Below, piece by piece: positions 24,461 to 32,067 of a stretch of 32,067 nucleotides of DNA. Under the pieces are notes generated by a model. That model was given only the letters and a program-made list of their open reading frames with translations. It did no database searches and was not told the origin of the DNA. The position numbers were made by a program, and so were the translations under genes. The DNA lies in the NCBI GenBank assembly GCA_027489875.1, contig JAIXZE010000234.1:1-32067 (forward strand), in the 5' to 3' direction. Each line of letters begins with the position of its first letter. Within the stretch, counting starts at the first letter, position 1. This DNA comes from Verrucomicrobiales bacterium. Lineage in GTDB: Bacteria > Verrucomicrobiota > Verrucomicrobiia > Limisphaerales > UBA9464.

Positions 24461-24949
24461 CGGATGCGGAGCGTGCGGATTCCTCGAGGCTTTGGGAATT
24501 CCGAATTCACCAAATCCCCCTCATTCCCAGCGGATCTCCTGACGGCCACCGCCAATCCATACCCGAAAGCAAGTGGGCGCCAACGGCCTTACCCCTAATG
24601 CCATTGGCGCCCTCGCGTGCATCGCGATCCGTGACGGGTTCGACGTCATCACCACCCAACGAACCATTCGTCGCGACGGCCTGAAATCTTTCAGTCTTTC
24701 GGATTTCCAACCATCCGACTTTGGGAGCATGCTTGGGCCGGGGCGCATCTTGACACTGCCCCCGGTTTGAGAAGGGGAACGGGGTGGCGATGTCCTCATC
24801 GCCCTGCGAACGGCTTTGGAACGGCGACGAGGACGTCGCCACCCCGTTCCATGCGGGGGCAGTGTCAAGATGCGCCCCCTGGGCCCGAAGGTACCCCAAC
24901 CCCAGGGACGCAGCGCCTCGACACAGAACGCAACCCGTTCGTCCTCAAA
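24461..24949. other. 489-bp intergenic region with inverted repeat and repeat copy E
   Basis: This gap between two minus-strand genes contains the best-preserved repeat copy (24741-24877) and a separate inverted repeat, GGGCGCCAACGG (24575-24586) with CCATTGGCGCCC (24601-24612), 11 of 12 positions matching. The rnd promoter should be in the part near 24461. No gene is supported: the open frames here run through the repeat and have no protein-like features. Confidence 0.6.
24741..24877 (+). mobile_element. repeat family copy E, MITE-like, best preserved
   Basis: Terminal inverted repeats are perfect over 24 bp (24740-24763 with 24855-24878; left end GGGGCGCATCTTGACACTGC). Inside, GGAACGGGGTGGC pairs perfectly with GCCACCCCGTTCC, enclosing hairpin 1 GGCGATG-TCCT-CATCGCC (24786-24803), a 19-bp spacer ending CTTTGGAAC, and hairpin 2 GGCGACG-AGGA-CGTCGCC (24823-24840). 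The flanks show only an imperfect direct repeat around TGGGCC. The whole 137 bp could fold as nested stems with a two-hairpin head. It encodes no credible protein. Confidence 0.85.
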
Positions 24950-27900
24950 TCATTCTACAACGGATACCGCCCGGTAGAACCGCGCAGCCTGTGACGGAAC
25001 AAAGGCCAGTCGCTCATCCCGGGCCAGACCTGCCGGAAAAATGGCCGCCCGCTCCCACAATCCGCTACCCACGACCGACCGACCCTGGATCTCCACCGCA
25101 ACCCCTGTTTCCAGCGTGATCTTGAGCACCACCTCACCTGCCTCCAATGTCGCCCGCAACTCCCGGGCCGGCGGCAGCGAAGCCGCATCCACCTTCCCGG
25201 GTGAACCGGAGACGGCCCGACTCGCGACCCAATTCGTCGCCACACTCGCCTCTTCAGGCGTCCGGCCCTCCCGGATTGGAACCAAGGATCGCCCGGGCTC
25301 AGCCAACGTCCCCAGCCAGGCAGGAGAATAGGGAATCGCCAACACCACCTCCTGCAATGGGCCGATGATCCTCAGTGTCTCGCCTTCGTTGGCCAGCCGT
25401 CCCGAAAACTCGCCCAGCACCGGGGTCACCCCGGGATACCGCTGCGCAAAGGCAACCCGATCCGAAACCACCACCGCCCGTCCGCCCGCAGCCAGGGTAC
25501 GGATGGCATTGGTCACCGTGACCGTGAAATCCACGGCACCCTCCAGACGGATCCCCGTCAGGTCCAGGGGCTGATTTCCACGATTGCGTACTTCCACGAA
25601 CTCGAAGTCCTCCGCGCCCGCATCCGGCCCATCCACAGGATCAAAATGAATCTCTGTGACCTCCAGCGGCAACGGGTCGGTGACGTATGTACCAGCGACC
25701 TCCCCCGACCATCGCGAGATCAAGGGTGGATTCCCTGCGCCCGTCAGTGCCGTGTGGTTTGCGTTGTAAGCCCGGGCGCGGATCCGCGTGTTGGTCTGGA
25801 TCGGGATCGGCGAAACGTAAGACCTGGCCGACGGAGATATCCCGCCACCCGCCGTGCGCGGATCGGTACCATTGGTCGTGTAGTACACGGTGGTTCCTGC
25901 CGGAACGGTCAACCGGACCGTCGAACCCCGCACCACGCCCCCCGGGATGGTTGCCAAGGCCGCTGGCCGGACAAATTGGGAATCCATGAAACTGGTACGG
26001 GCCCGGATCCATGTCTTCATCAGGTTCACCTCCCCCTGGTAGGTCGACGCCCGCGGCGAACCTCCCCAGCGGGCCCAGTCCCGAACGGCCGCCAGGCGCA
26101 CCTGGGCCGCCAGTCCATCCACGCGCAATGCCAACTCCGCATCACTCATCAAACCAGCCCGCAACTGATGGTAGCGGTCAATGTACGCCTGGAAGAACTC
26201 GAGGTCGGTGAACATCCGGCCCCACCAGGGGTAGTTGAAGAAGTCCGTTCCGCGGTCGCCGAACTGCGACATCCAGGTGGCGGGATCGGAATCCCGTCCG
26301 TCCGTAGAGCCCAGCGCCCGGTCGAAATCCCAGAGCGGCCCGAATTCCAGCTTCCCTTCGCGACGCTTTCCGAAATACGCGCTCAACCGAAGCGCATCCA
26401 CGTTGAACGCAAACGTGTTCAACAGGTGATGATCGATCCACGACGGCACATCCACGTACGCACGGTAACCCGTCACCGGATTCGCGTAGTTCGGGCCATT
26501 CAATGCCGCGGAGAAGTCATCCAGGTACCTCCGGAGATAAGTCCTCTGGGGTGCACGTGCGGGGTCTTCGAGCTCCGATTCCTTGGGCTCGACCAAACCA
26601 ATGGTCTGTCCAGCCGCAAAAATCCCCGAATCACCGGGATCCAACCGGTCCACCTTCATCAGATACCCTCCGGTCACCGATGGCTCGGTGAGGTTCTCAG
26701 GTTCCAACGACCCCAGATCCACACGATCGCTGCCCACCTCGATCCGATCCATGGCTACGTAGACCCCGTTGTAAGACGCCGCCTGGACCTGATTCGTGCC
26801 GCTCGTCACCAGGTACACCTCGCAGAAGCGCGTCCGCGGCGAATACCGCCCGATGGCCCGACTCAGGTCGTGCATGAACGGGTTGTGCATCAACACCGGC
26901 TCGAACGAGTTGGGACCGTACATGACCCAGTCCCCCTCCTCCGGCATGCCCAGGAAGGACACGCGCCGGTCCTCGTCGAACTCATCCCGGAACTCCACGC
27001 GAAGGCTCGCCTTGGGCATTCCCTCGGTGCTGGAACCGCGCACGGAGATCCCGGCGCGGGACGTCATCACCGGCGCATTGGTCAACACCGTGATCCCGTT
27101 CGTGCCCGGCTCGAAGACCTGGAAGAACGCGGGGACCCGCTCGTTGGCCGGAGGCCGGCCCCGGTTGAAATTGTGGATCACCACCACCGGAAGATCCGAG
27201 GTGAACCGGGACACCGCGGTCGCCAATGGCAGCAGGACCTGGGTTGTCGGTCGTCCCGGCAACAACCCCGGCGTGTAGGCCCGCGCGCGGACCTGCACCG
27301 CCTGGTTGCTCAACGCCAACGGCCCGTTCCACACAGGCGAGGTATCACGCGGCAACGTGCCGTCCAGGGTGTACCGGATCACGGTTCCAACCCCGACCGG
27401 ACCCGCATTCGTGGACGGTTGGAGGTTCAAGGGGGTGGGACGGATGTAAGTGCCGCTCGACGGAGTCGCCACGATGTCCGGTGCAAAGCCAGGTCCACCC
27501 GCAGCGTTCGCCGTCCGCGGCGTGGGCGTGGGCAGGAACCCGTTGTCCGCGGAGCCCGGAAGACGTCCGTACGCCACGTCCGATCGCTGGTTGGGGTATG
27601 AAGGGGAGAAGGCCGAAACCACCGCCCCGGCCGGCGAGACCAGGCCCAGGAATTCGCCGCCTTCCGCCAGCCGGAAATTCGTGTGGAGAGCTGCCGCCGG
27701 ATTCGTGCGGTCGTTGCCACTCGCCCACACCAGCGTGTAGCCCCGTGCAGGAATCGCGAGCGCCGGGAAGCTCCACTTCCGGGGTTGCCCGGCATCGTCC
27801 GTCAGCGACCAACCCAGCAGGGAAACCGCCTGTGTTCCGGGATTGTGGATCTCGACCCAGTCCGACCGCCGACCGTCCTCATCCCGGATTCCAGAATCAT

Positions 27901-28840
27901 TGTCTGCCAGGAACTCATTGATCCGCAGGGTTACCACCGCCGTGGGGTCCACCGTGTAAGTCCACGTCCGCGGGACCAAGGCACGGCCCGCCGAACTGAG
28001 GTCGCGGATGCCGTGCCCGTCGCGAAATCGGACCGATACCGGACCGGCCGCCGGAGGCCTCACCGTGAACACATACTGGCCGGGCGCCAGGAGTTGGAAT
28101 CCCGTGGCACCGACACCGTTGACCAGAAGATCCGCTGCCTCGACCCCGGTGACAGCCTCCGAGAACTGGACCTCGATCGACCGCAGGTCCTGCACCACGG
28201 CGCCCGGCTCCGGCAGGATCAGATCCACCACTGGCGGCTCCTGGTCGACATCCGCCGTCAGCCGCGCCCGGAATACCAGGTCACTGCTGGTCAGGTTCAC
28301 GTTGAAGACCTGAACCGCGAGAACGTTCTCCCCAGCCCGCAACGCAGGCCCGATCCCGGCCATCGGATAGTCCAACTCCGCCACCGGCTCCGGCGCTGCC
28401 GACAAGGCCGATGACGCCAGCCCGATCGGCCCCTCGGGCATGTTGTAACGCGCCACCTCCACTCCGTTCACCCACGCCACAAAACCATCATCGCAGGCCG
28501 CATGCAGGACCAGGTTCCGGACGTCCGCGGGCGTGGTCAGGGTGAAGCGCGTCCGGACAAAATGGGAGAGGTGGCTGTTCTGCATCCCTGTGATCAGGGA
28601 GCCGGACAGATCCTCACCGTAGAAGAGCGGCAAAACCCCCGACGCCCACGACGCATCGGAGAACCCCGGAACACGCCACGCGGCCGTGTCCGGGGTCGAG
28701 GCTTCCGTGATTCCCGGCAGGTGACGCCACCCAGCGGTGGACGGAACCAGGTCGACCTCGGCCGCCCGCGCAGGAACACCGGGGCAAAGGACAAGGCAGA
28801 CAAGGCCCGCCCACAAACGCACCCCGCCGAGGGTTTTCAT
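24950..28840 (-). CDS. secreted CotH-kinase protein with lamin-tail and chitobiase-like domains
   Basis: A 1296-aa protein with a signal peptide (residues ~1-26, ending VPARAAEV). Domains in order: an N-terminal beta-rich region with DDGFVAWVNGVEVARYN (about 27-195); a lamin-tail domain (RINEFLADNDSG, SDWVEIHNPG, about 305-425); a chitobiase C-terminal-like segment (GTVIRYTLDGTLPRD, about 450-530); a CotH kinase region (about 545-930: SSTEGMPKASLRVEF, WVMYGPNSFEP, YNGVYVAMDRIEVG, FGPLWDFDRALGS); a second chitobiase-like segment (TTVYYTTNGTDPR) and a second lamin-tail domain (VTEIHFDPVDG). CotH proteins are atypical kinases that phosphorylate secreted proteins in Bacillus; the substrate here is unknown. 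A good Shine-Dalgarno (AAGGA) precedes the ATG. The LRR cytochrome gene lies 48 bp upstream on the same strand. Confidence 0.9.
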   Translation of the reverse strand: MKTLGGVRLWAGLVCLVLCPGVPARAAEVDLVPSTAGWRHLPGITEASTPDTAAWRVPGFSDASWASGVLPLFYGEDLSGSLITGMQNSHLSHFVRTRFTLTTPADVRNLVLHAACDDGFVAWVNGVEVARYNMPEGPIGLASSALSAAPEPVAELDYPMAGIGPALRAGENVLAVQVFNVNLTSSDLVFRARLTADVDQEPPVVDLILPEPGAVVQDLRSIEVQFSEAVTGVEAADLLVNGVGATGFQLLAPGQYVFTVRPPAAGPVSVRFRDGHGIRDLSSAGRALVPRTWTYTVDPTAVVTLRINEFLADNDSGIRDEDGRRSDWVEIHNPGTQAVSLLGWSLTDDAGQPRKWSFPALAIPARGYTLVWASGNDRTNPAAALHTNFRLAEGGEFLGLVSPAGAVVSAFSPSYPNQRSDVAYGRLPGSADNGFLPTPTPRTANAAGGPGFAPDIVATPSSGTYIRPTPLNLQPSTNAGPVGVGTVIRYTLDGTLPRDTSPVWNGPLALSNQAVQVRARAYTPGLLPGRPTTQVLLPLATAVSRFTSDLPVVVIHNFNRGRPPANERVPAFFQVFEPGTNGITVLTNAPVMTSRAGISVRGSSTEGMPKASLRVEFRDEFDEDRRVSFLGMPEEGDWVMYGPNSFEPVLMHNPFMHDLSRAIGRYSPRTRFCEVYLVTSGTNQVQAASYNGVYVAMDRIEVGSDRVDLGSLEPENLTEPSVTGGYLMKVDRLDPGDSGIFAAGQTIGLVEPKESELEDPARAPQRTYLRRYLDDFSAALNGPNYANPVTGYRAYVDVPSWIDHHLLNTFAFNVDALRLSAYFGKRREGKLEFGPLWDFDRALGSTDGRDSDPATWMSQFGDRGTDFFNYPWWGRMFTDLEFFQAYIDRYHQLRAGLMSDAELALRVDGLAAQVRLAAVRDWARWGGSPRASTYQGEVNLMKTWIRARTSFMDSQFVRPAALATIPGGVVRGSTVRLTVPAGTTVYYTTNGTDPRTAGGGISPSARSYVSPIPIQTNTRIRARAYNANHTALTGAGNPPLISRWSGEVAGTYVTDPLPLEVTEIHFDPVDGPDAGAEDFEFVEVRNRGNQPLDLTGIRLEGAVDFTVTVTNAIRTLAAGGRAVVVSDRVAFAQRYPGVTPVLGEFSGRLANEGETLRIIGPLQEVVLAIPYSPAWLGTLAEPGRSLVPIREGRTPEEASVATNWVASRAVSGSPGKVDAASLPPARELRATLEAGEVVLKITLETGVAVEIQGRSVVGSGLWERAAIFPAGLARDERLAFVPSQAARFYRAVSVVE

Positions 28841-28888
28841 GATGGTTCCTTCAGCGATGGGCTCAGGAGGGGCAGGCCCGCGTAATGC

Positions 28889-29902
28889 CTACTTCTTCTC
28901 TTCCTTCTTCTTCTCTTCCTTCTTCTCCGCCGGAGGAACAATCGCCAACTCGGCACCCGTGTTGATGTCGCAACCGGGCAGCGCCTCCTGCAAGCGCTTC
29001 ACGCCTTCCGGGGTCACCTTCGTCTGCCACAGGTACAGGCTCCGCAGATGGGTCAACCCCTTCAGCGAATCCAAACCGGCATCCGTCACCGGCGTGCCGT
29101 ACAGATTCAGCGAAACCAGGTTCTTGAGTGCGCCCACCTTGGCCAGGCCGGCATCCGTCACCCCCGTCAACTCCAACCCGAGGACCTGCAGGTGCGAAAG
29201 CCCCGAAAGGGAGGCCAGTCCGGCGTCCGTGATCTTGGTCGTGCCCAATCGCAGCTCGATGAGGCTGTTCAGATCCTTCAAGGGAGCCAGCGAGGCATCC
29301 GTCACTTCGGCACCCTTCAACCGGAAGTTGGCCTCGCGCCACGGCGAGTTCTGCGCCACCGGACGCGCCTCAACCCCGACCTTGGCCAACGCCGCCAACG
29401 CTCCTGCCTCGCCCGCGCCCCCCTTGAAGTCCTTCGGCAACTCGGGAAGCGGCGGACGCGGCTTGGCCGGCATTGCCGGAACCGCCGGCGGAAGTCCGAC
29501 GGCCGCTCCCGCCTTCGCGGCCACCTTCACCACGAAACCCTCGGGCCATTCCGCACCGCCCGCCACCCAGTCCTTCAGGATCTGGATCGTCTTTTCCGGC
29601 AGCGGGCCACCCTCCGGAGGCATGATCTCGTCCGAGTCCTTGGGCAGGAGCACGCGATGGATGATCTCCGATTTGGCCGCATCGCCGACGATGATCGAGG
29701 GCGTCCCGCTCTTGCCGCCCTTGAAGGCATCAGCCTTCAGGTCCAGCCGCAGCTTGCCCTTCTGCTTCTCCTCGCCGTGGCACTTGATGCAGTGCTCGGC
29801 GAGAATCGGTGCAACCTGCTTCTCGAAATCCACCTTGTCCGCTGCCCGGCTGACCCCGGACGCGATCGAAAGGCCCACGACGATGATGGCGATGTTCTTC
29901 AT
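28889..29902 (-). CDS. planctomycete-type cytochrome c with leucine-rich repeats
   Basis: The start is placed at the ATG at 29902, giving a signal peptide (MKNIAIIVVGLSIASGVSRA) and 337 aa; the open frame extends 11 codons upstream. A haem c site CIKCH (residues 38-42) sits in VAPILAEHCIKCHGEEKQ, followed by KGKLRLD and a distal IMPPEGGPL segment whose Met could be the axial ligand, all typical of PSCyt1-type domains. Residues ~185-315 hold about five LRR units of the LxxLxLxxTxVTDAGL type. The C-terminus is a Lys/Glu-only tail. Exported and probably periplasmic. The CotH gene follows 48 bp downstream, so co-expression is likely. Confidence 0.9.
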   Translation of the reverse strand: MKNIAIIVVGLSIASGVSRAADKVDFEKQVAPILAEHCIKCHGEEKQKGKLRLDLKADAFKGGKSGTPSIIVGDAAKSEIIHRVLLPKDSDEIMPPEGGPLPEKTIQILKDWVAGGAEWPEGFVVKVAAKAGAAVGLPPAVPAMPAKPRPPLPELPKDFKGGAGEAGALAALAKVGVEARPVAQNSPWREANFRLKGAEVTDASLAPLKDLNSLIELRLGTTKITDAGLASLSGLSHLQVLGLELTGVTDAGLAKVGALKNLVSLNLYGTPVTDAGLDSLKGLTHLRSLYLWQTKVTPEGVKRLQEALPGCDINTGAELAIVPPAEKKEEKKKEEKK

Positions 29903-30071
29903 GTGAGAGATGACGTCCCCTCCCGACGCCGACATCGAGCCCGGAATTCGGAAGGGAAATTTTTGTCATCCTAAACCTCCTTCCCGGCAGGATTCAAACG
30001 ATGCCTTCGCGAATGTGGCCGCATCCGTTCCGGGGGTTCCCTTCCGCGAGACTCCACCCTATGATGGCCGC
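29903..30071. promoter_or_regulatory. divergent promoter region of the LRR cytochrome and small lipoprotein genes
   Basis: This 169-bp gap separates two divergent genes and contains an AT-rich patch around 29957-29980 (GAAATTTTTGTCATCCTAAA). No -35/-10 pair can be assigned with confidence. The plus strand is open through the gap from 29910, but the encoded extension lacks protein-like features and would bury the lipoprotein signal. Confidence 0.4.
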
Positions 30072-30188
30072 ATGAAGCGCCTGTTCATCGTCCTCGTCGT
30101 GCTCGCCACCACCCTCGTTTCCACGGGTTGCAAGTCGGATCCGGGAAGCCGCGAATACATTCCCGGCAAGGGATGGCGTCCCGTCTAG
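30072..30188 (+). CDS. very small lipoprotein (38 aa)
   Basis: A 38-residue protein with a full lipoprotein signal (MKRLFIVLVVLATTLVSTGC), the lipobox being VSTGC with Cys20, leaving a mature peptide of only 19 residues containing SREYIPGKGWRPV. The internal ATG at 30072 is chosen over the longer frame because it places the signal at the N-terminus. From memory, an EYIPGKGW segment recurs in tiny verrucomicrobial lipoproteins; this could not be checked here. No Shine-Dalgarno is visible. It precedes the glycosyltransferase gene by 45 bp and may share its transcript. Confidence 0.72.
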   Translation: MKRLFIVLVVLATTLVSTGCKSDPGSREYIPGKGWRPV

Positions 30189-30233
30189 GTCCTGCCTGCC
30201 AGGCTCCCATCCACGCGCCGGTTCATCATCCAC

Positions 30234-31391
30234 GTGTTGCTCTACTGGGCCACCGCTGGCCTCGCTGCCATCGCTGCCATGATTCAGGCATGGCAGTGGG
30301 TCGCAGCCCAGTGCTTTCCACTCCATCGTCGATCTCCCGTCAACCCATGGTACCCGCCGGTCACCCTGCTCAAACCGGTCCGGGATGCCGACCCACATCT
30401 CGCCCCCTGCCTGGAAAGCTGGCTCACCCAGAATTACCCCGGCCCGGTCGAATGCCTCTTCGCCGTCCATTCCCCCGATGACCCGGCCTGCGCGGTCATC
30501 CGTCAGGTCCTCGCGAAGCATCCCGGACGCGATGCGCGCCTCGTGCTCTGTCCGGAGCAGTCAGGCCCCAACGCCAAGGTCGCCAAACTCGCCCACCTCG
30601 AATCCCTCGCGCAGCACCCGATCCTGGTGATCAGCGATGCCGACGTGCTCGCACCTTCGGATCTGCTCCGCCAGGTCGTTCCCCCGCTTCAGGATTCCGG
30701 GGTCGGGCTCGTGAACTGTTTCTATCGACTCGCCAACCCAACCACCCCTGCCCTGCGCTGCGAGGGAGTCGGGATCAACGCAGACTTCTGGAGTCAGGTC
30801 CTTCAGTCCAGGTCTCTCCAGGAGCAAACCTTCGCCCTCGGTGCCGTCATGGCCGTCCGCAAATCCGACATCGCAGCGATCGGCGGGTTTCGCGGCCTCG
30901 TCCACCATCTCGCGGACGACTACCAACTCGGCCAACGTATCCATGCCCTCGGCCGCAGGATCGTCCTCTGCGCCGTGCCGGTGGACTGCTGGGCACCCCC
31001 GGCAGGCTGGGCCACCGCATGGTCCCATCAACTCCGATGGAACCGGACCATCCGCGTCTGCCAACCCCTTCCCTACTTCTTCTCGATCCTCGGCAACGCC
31101 ACGCTCTGGTCGTTGATCCATCTGTGCGGTGCCCTGGAAGCACGCCAGACACTCTGGCCCGCGGTCGCGGGCATGGTCTGGCGTTCCTCCATCGGACAAC
31201 TCCTCTACGCCCGGATGAGCGCTGCCCCCCAACGATGGATTGCCCCCTGGTGGATCTGGATCAAGGACCTCCAGGCTGCCCTCCTGTGGGCGGCCGCGTT
31301 CCTCGGCAACCGCATCGTGTGGCGTGGTGACCGGTTCAGCGTGGGCACCGACGGTCGATTGAACCGTGTCTCCGGCACGCCCCCGGCCTGA
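30234..31391 (+). CDS. GT21/HpnI-like membrane glycosyltransferase
   Basis: A 385-aa family 2-type glycosyltransferase resembling ceramide glucosyltransferase (GT21) and HpnI of hopanoid synthesis. It transfers a sugar from a nucleotide donor to a lipid acceptor at the membrane. Visible are an N-terminal membrane helix, VTLLKPVRDADPHL with SPDDPA, ISDADV (134-138), FALGAVMAVRKSD, ADDYQLG (227-233) and the HQLRW signature (265-269) that corresponds to (Q/R)xxRW; two or three C-terminal hydrophobic segments follow. Translation starts at GTG 30234. The acceptor cannot be told from sequence. No hopanoid or sphingolipid genes are nearby, so the assignment stops at family level. It is convergent with the next gene, 6 bp apart. 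Confidence 0.87.
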   Translation: MLLYWATAGLAAIAAMIQAWQWVAAQCFPLHRRSPVNPWYPPVTLLKPVRDADPHLAPCLESWLTQNYPGPVECLFAVHSPDDPACAVIRQVLAKHPGRDARLVLCPEQSGPNAKVAKLAHLESLAQHPILVISDADVLAPSDLLRQVVPPLQDSGVGLVNCFYRLANPTTPALRCEGVGINADFWSQVLQSRSLQEQTFALGAVMAVRKSDIAAIGGFRGLVHHLADDYQLGQRIHALGRRIVLCAVPVDCWAPPAGWATAWSHQLRWNRTIRVCQPLPYFFSILGNATLWSLIHLCGALEARQTLWPAVAGMVWRSSIGQLLYARMSAAPQRWIAPWWIWIKDLQAALLWAAAFLGNRIVWRGDRFSVGTDGRLNRVSGTPPA

Positions 31392-31397
31392 GAAGGC

Positions 31398-31826
31398 TCA
31401 CTCCTTCGGCCACGGAAACCGCACCGACCTGGCCTCGCCTGCCGTGTGGTCGAAGTTGCGCAACCGAACCAGCATCTCGACCTCCGCCGGCTTCCCCCCG
31501 GCCACGTGGACCCGGAACTCGATCTGGCGAGGATCGGAGGCGCTCGGCTCGAAATTGTATCCCCACATGAACCACGGTTTCCCCTGCGCCCCGGTGGAGC
31601 GGGCCTGCATCGAGATCATCAACGGCTCGAACACCGCACCCGCCGTCTGGGACGAGCGGATCCGGATCCGCCACGCGCCCCCACTGTCCGTTTCCCGATA
31701 CGCCACGAAGGCATAATCGCAGTTCAGGACCGCGTCGTAGGCGTCGAGATAGGCCAGCGTTTCATACCGGACCGATTCCGTGGATGCCGGTGCTTCAATC
31801 AGGGGCTTCGTCGTGATGGTGCTCAT
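31398..31826 (-). CDS. hypothetical cytoplasmic protein
   Basis: A 142-aa protein starting at the ATG at 31826 (MSTITTKPLIEAPASTES); the frame is open upstream to 32057, but that stretch is low in protein-like character. No signal peptide or membrane helix is seen. The sequence alternates hydrophobic and polar residues (AWRIRIRSSQ, QIEFRVHVAGG, EVEMLVRLRNFD), suggesting a beta-sandwich, and has Trp-rich patches such as GKPWFMWGYNFEP. No family was recognised. It is convergent with the glycosyltransferase gene. Confidence 0.65.
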   Translation of the reverse strand: MSTITTKPLIEAPASTESVRYETLAYLDAYDAVLNCDYAFVAYRETDSGGAWRIRIRSSQTAGAVFEPLMISMQARSTGAQGKPWFMWGYNFEPSASDPRQIEFRVHVAGGKPAEVEMLVRLRNFDHTAGEARSVRFPWPKE

Positions 31827-32067
31827 GTGGTTCAACGTTGCGTTGTCGTGACGACCACACGTTCGCAGACCCACCCACACTCCGGAATCAGCCGATGGTC
31901 GGAGGGACTTTGGTCCGAGGAAGAGTTCCCAGCCCCCAGTCCCCAGTCCTGTCACGTCCTGATCCAAAGTTGTCACCGCAGGGCTCTGACACCTGAAGTC
32001 AGCGGTTGTGCCTTTGGGGGTGCATCCCGCGCCCGCCCTCGCCGCAACGCGGCGCACGGCGACAGCC
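31827..32067. other. non-coding right edge
   Basis: The last 241 bp contain no supportable gene, hairpin or repeat copy. This is presumably the promoter region of the hypothetical gene at 31398-31826. A short direct duplication CCCCAGTCCCCAGTCC near 31935 is the only visible pattern. Confidence 0.4.

Noticed and set aside
24575..24612. Inverted repeat GGGCGCCAACGG/CCATTGGCGCCC as an intrinsic terminator
   Set aside because: It is a plausible hairpin, but it lacks a T tract on either strand and lies far from both gene ends, so it is recorded only as part of the intergenic region.
5234..24877. The recurring hairpins as a CRISPR array
   Set aside because: The copies are kilobases apart, in both orientations and without regular spacers, and no cas genes are present.
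24507..24899. Small frames running through repeat copy E and similar ones through the other copies
   Set aside because: The same short peptides (for example RRGRRH or GDVLIAI) recur only because the DNA repeat recurs. They have no starts, ribosome sites or conserved ends.
25646..27601. A 651-codon plus-strand frame inside the CotH gene
   Set aside because: It is antisense to the CotH kinase region and has Arg/His-rich shadow composition.

Overview
The window looks like a chromosomal segment of a GC-rich member of the Verrucomicrobiota, probably the Pedosphaera/Limisphaera side of the phylum. This is inferred from gene content: a very large PVC-type membrane-bound dehydrogenase, a planctomycete-type cytochrome c with leucine-rich repeats, a multidomain CotH/lamin-tail secreted protein, and a tiny 'EYIPGKGW' lipoprotein. 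Housekeeping genes (plsY, gpsA, thrB, a DAHP synthase, carA, sppA, rnd) are scattered between these. No tRNA, rRNA, CRISPR array, prophage or transposase gene was seen.

Layout. 1-7360 is a minus-strand block: a truncated TPR-like secreted protein, the giant SGNH/dehydrogenase/HEAT/discoidin/cupredoxin protein, a membrane-anchored helical-repeat protein and a small coiled-coil protein. 7626-8276 is a plus-strand membrane protein. 8206-10590 is a minus-strand run (RbsD/FucU-like mutarotase, DUF218/YdcF-like membrane protein, TIM-barrel sugar isomerase), divergent from a LysR-type regulator at 10863. 11854-14375 is plus-strand plsY-gpsA-thrB. 14415-15443 (minus) is DAHP synthase with a striking leader region at 15498-15626. 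15911-22075 (plus) is carA, a tail-anchored FHA protein and a fused GH13 + GH133 glycogen debranching enzyme. 22085-24460 (minus) is sppA and rnd. 24950-29902 (minus) is the CotH protein preceded by the LRR cytochrome. 30072-31391 (plus) is the small lipoprotein and a GT21/HpnI-like glycosyltransferase, followed by a convergent hypothetical gene.

Two non-coding signals stand out. First, upstream of the DAHP synthase gene the minus strand carries a 25-codon GTG-initiated leader whose middle reads F-S-Y-W-F-F. A strong intrinsic terminator follows it, and the 5' arm of that terminator can instead pair with codons 18-22 of the leader. This is the textbook architecture of ribosome-mediated attenuation by aromatic amino acids. 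Second, a family of about 135-bp non-coding elements occurs five times (near 5234, 7415, 10650, 23281 and 24741). The best copies have long terminal inverted repeats, two internal 7-bp-stem hairpins with compensatory base changes between copies, and in two cases exact 10-bp flanking duplications. They look like a structured MITE family moved in trans.

Start codons were chosen by domain or signal-peptide position, because clear Shine-Dalgarno sequences are visible at only about two genes.
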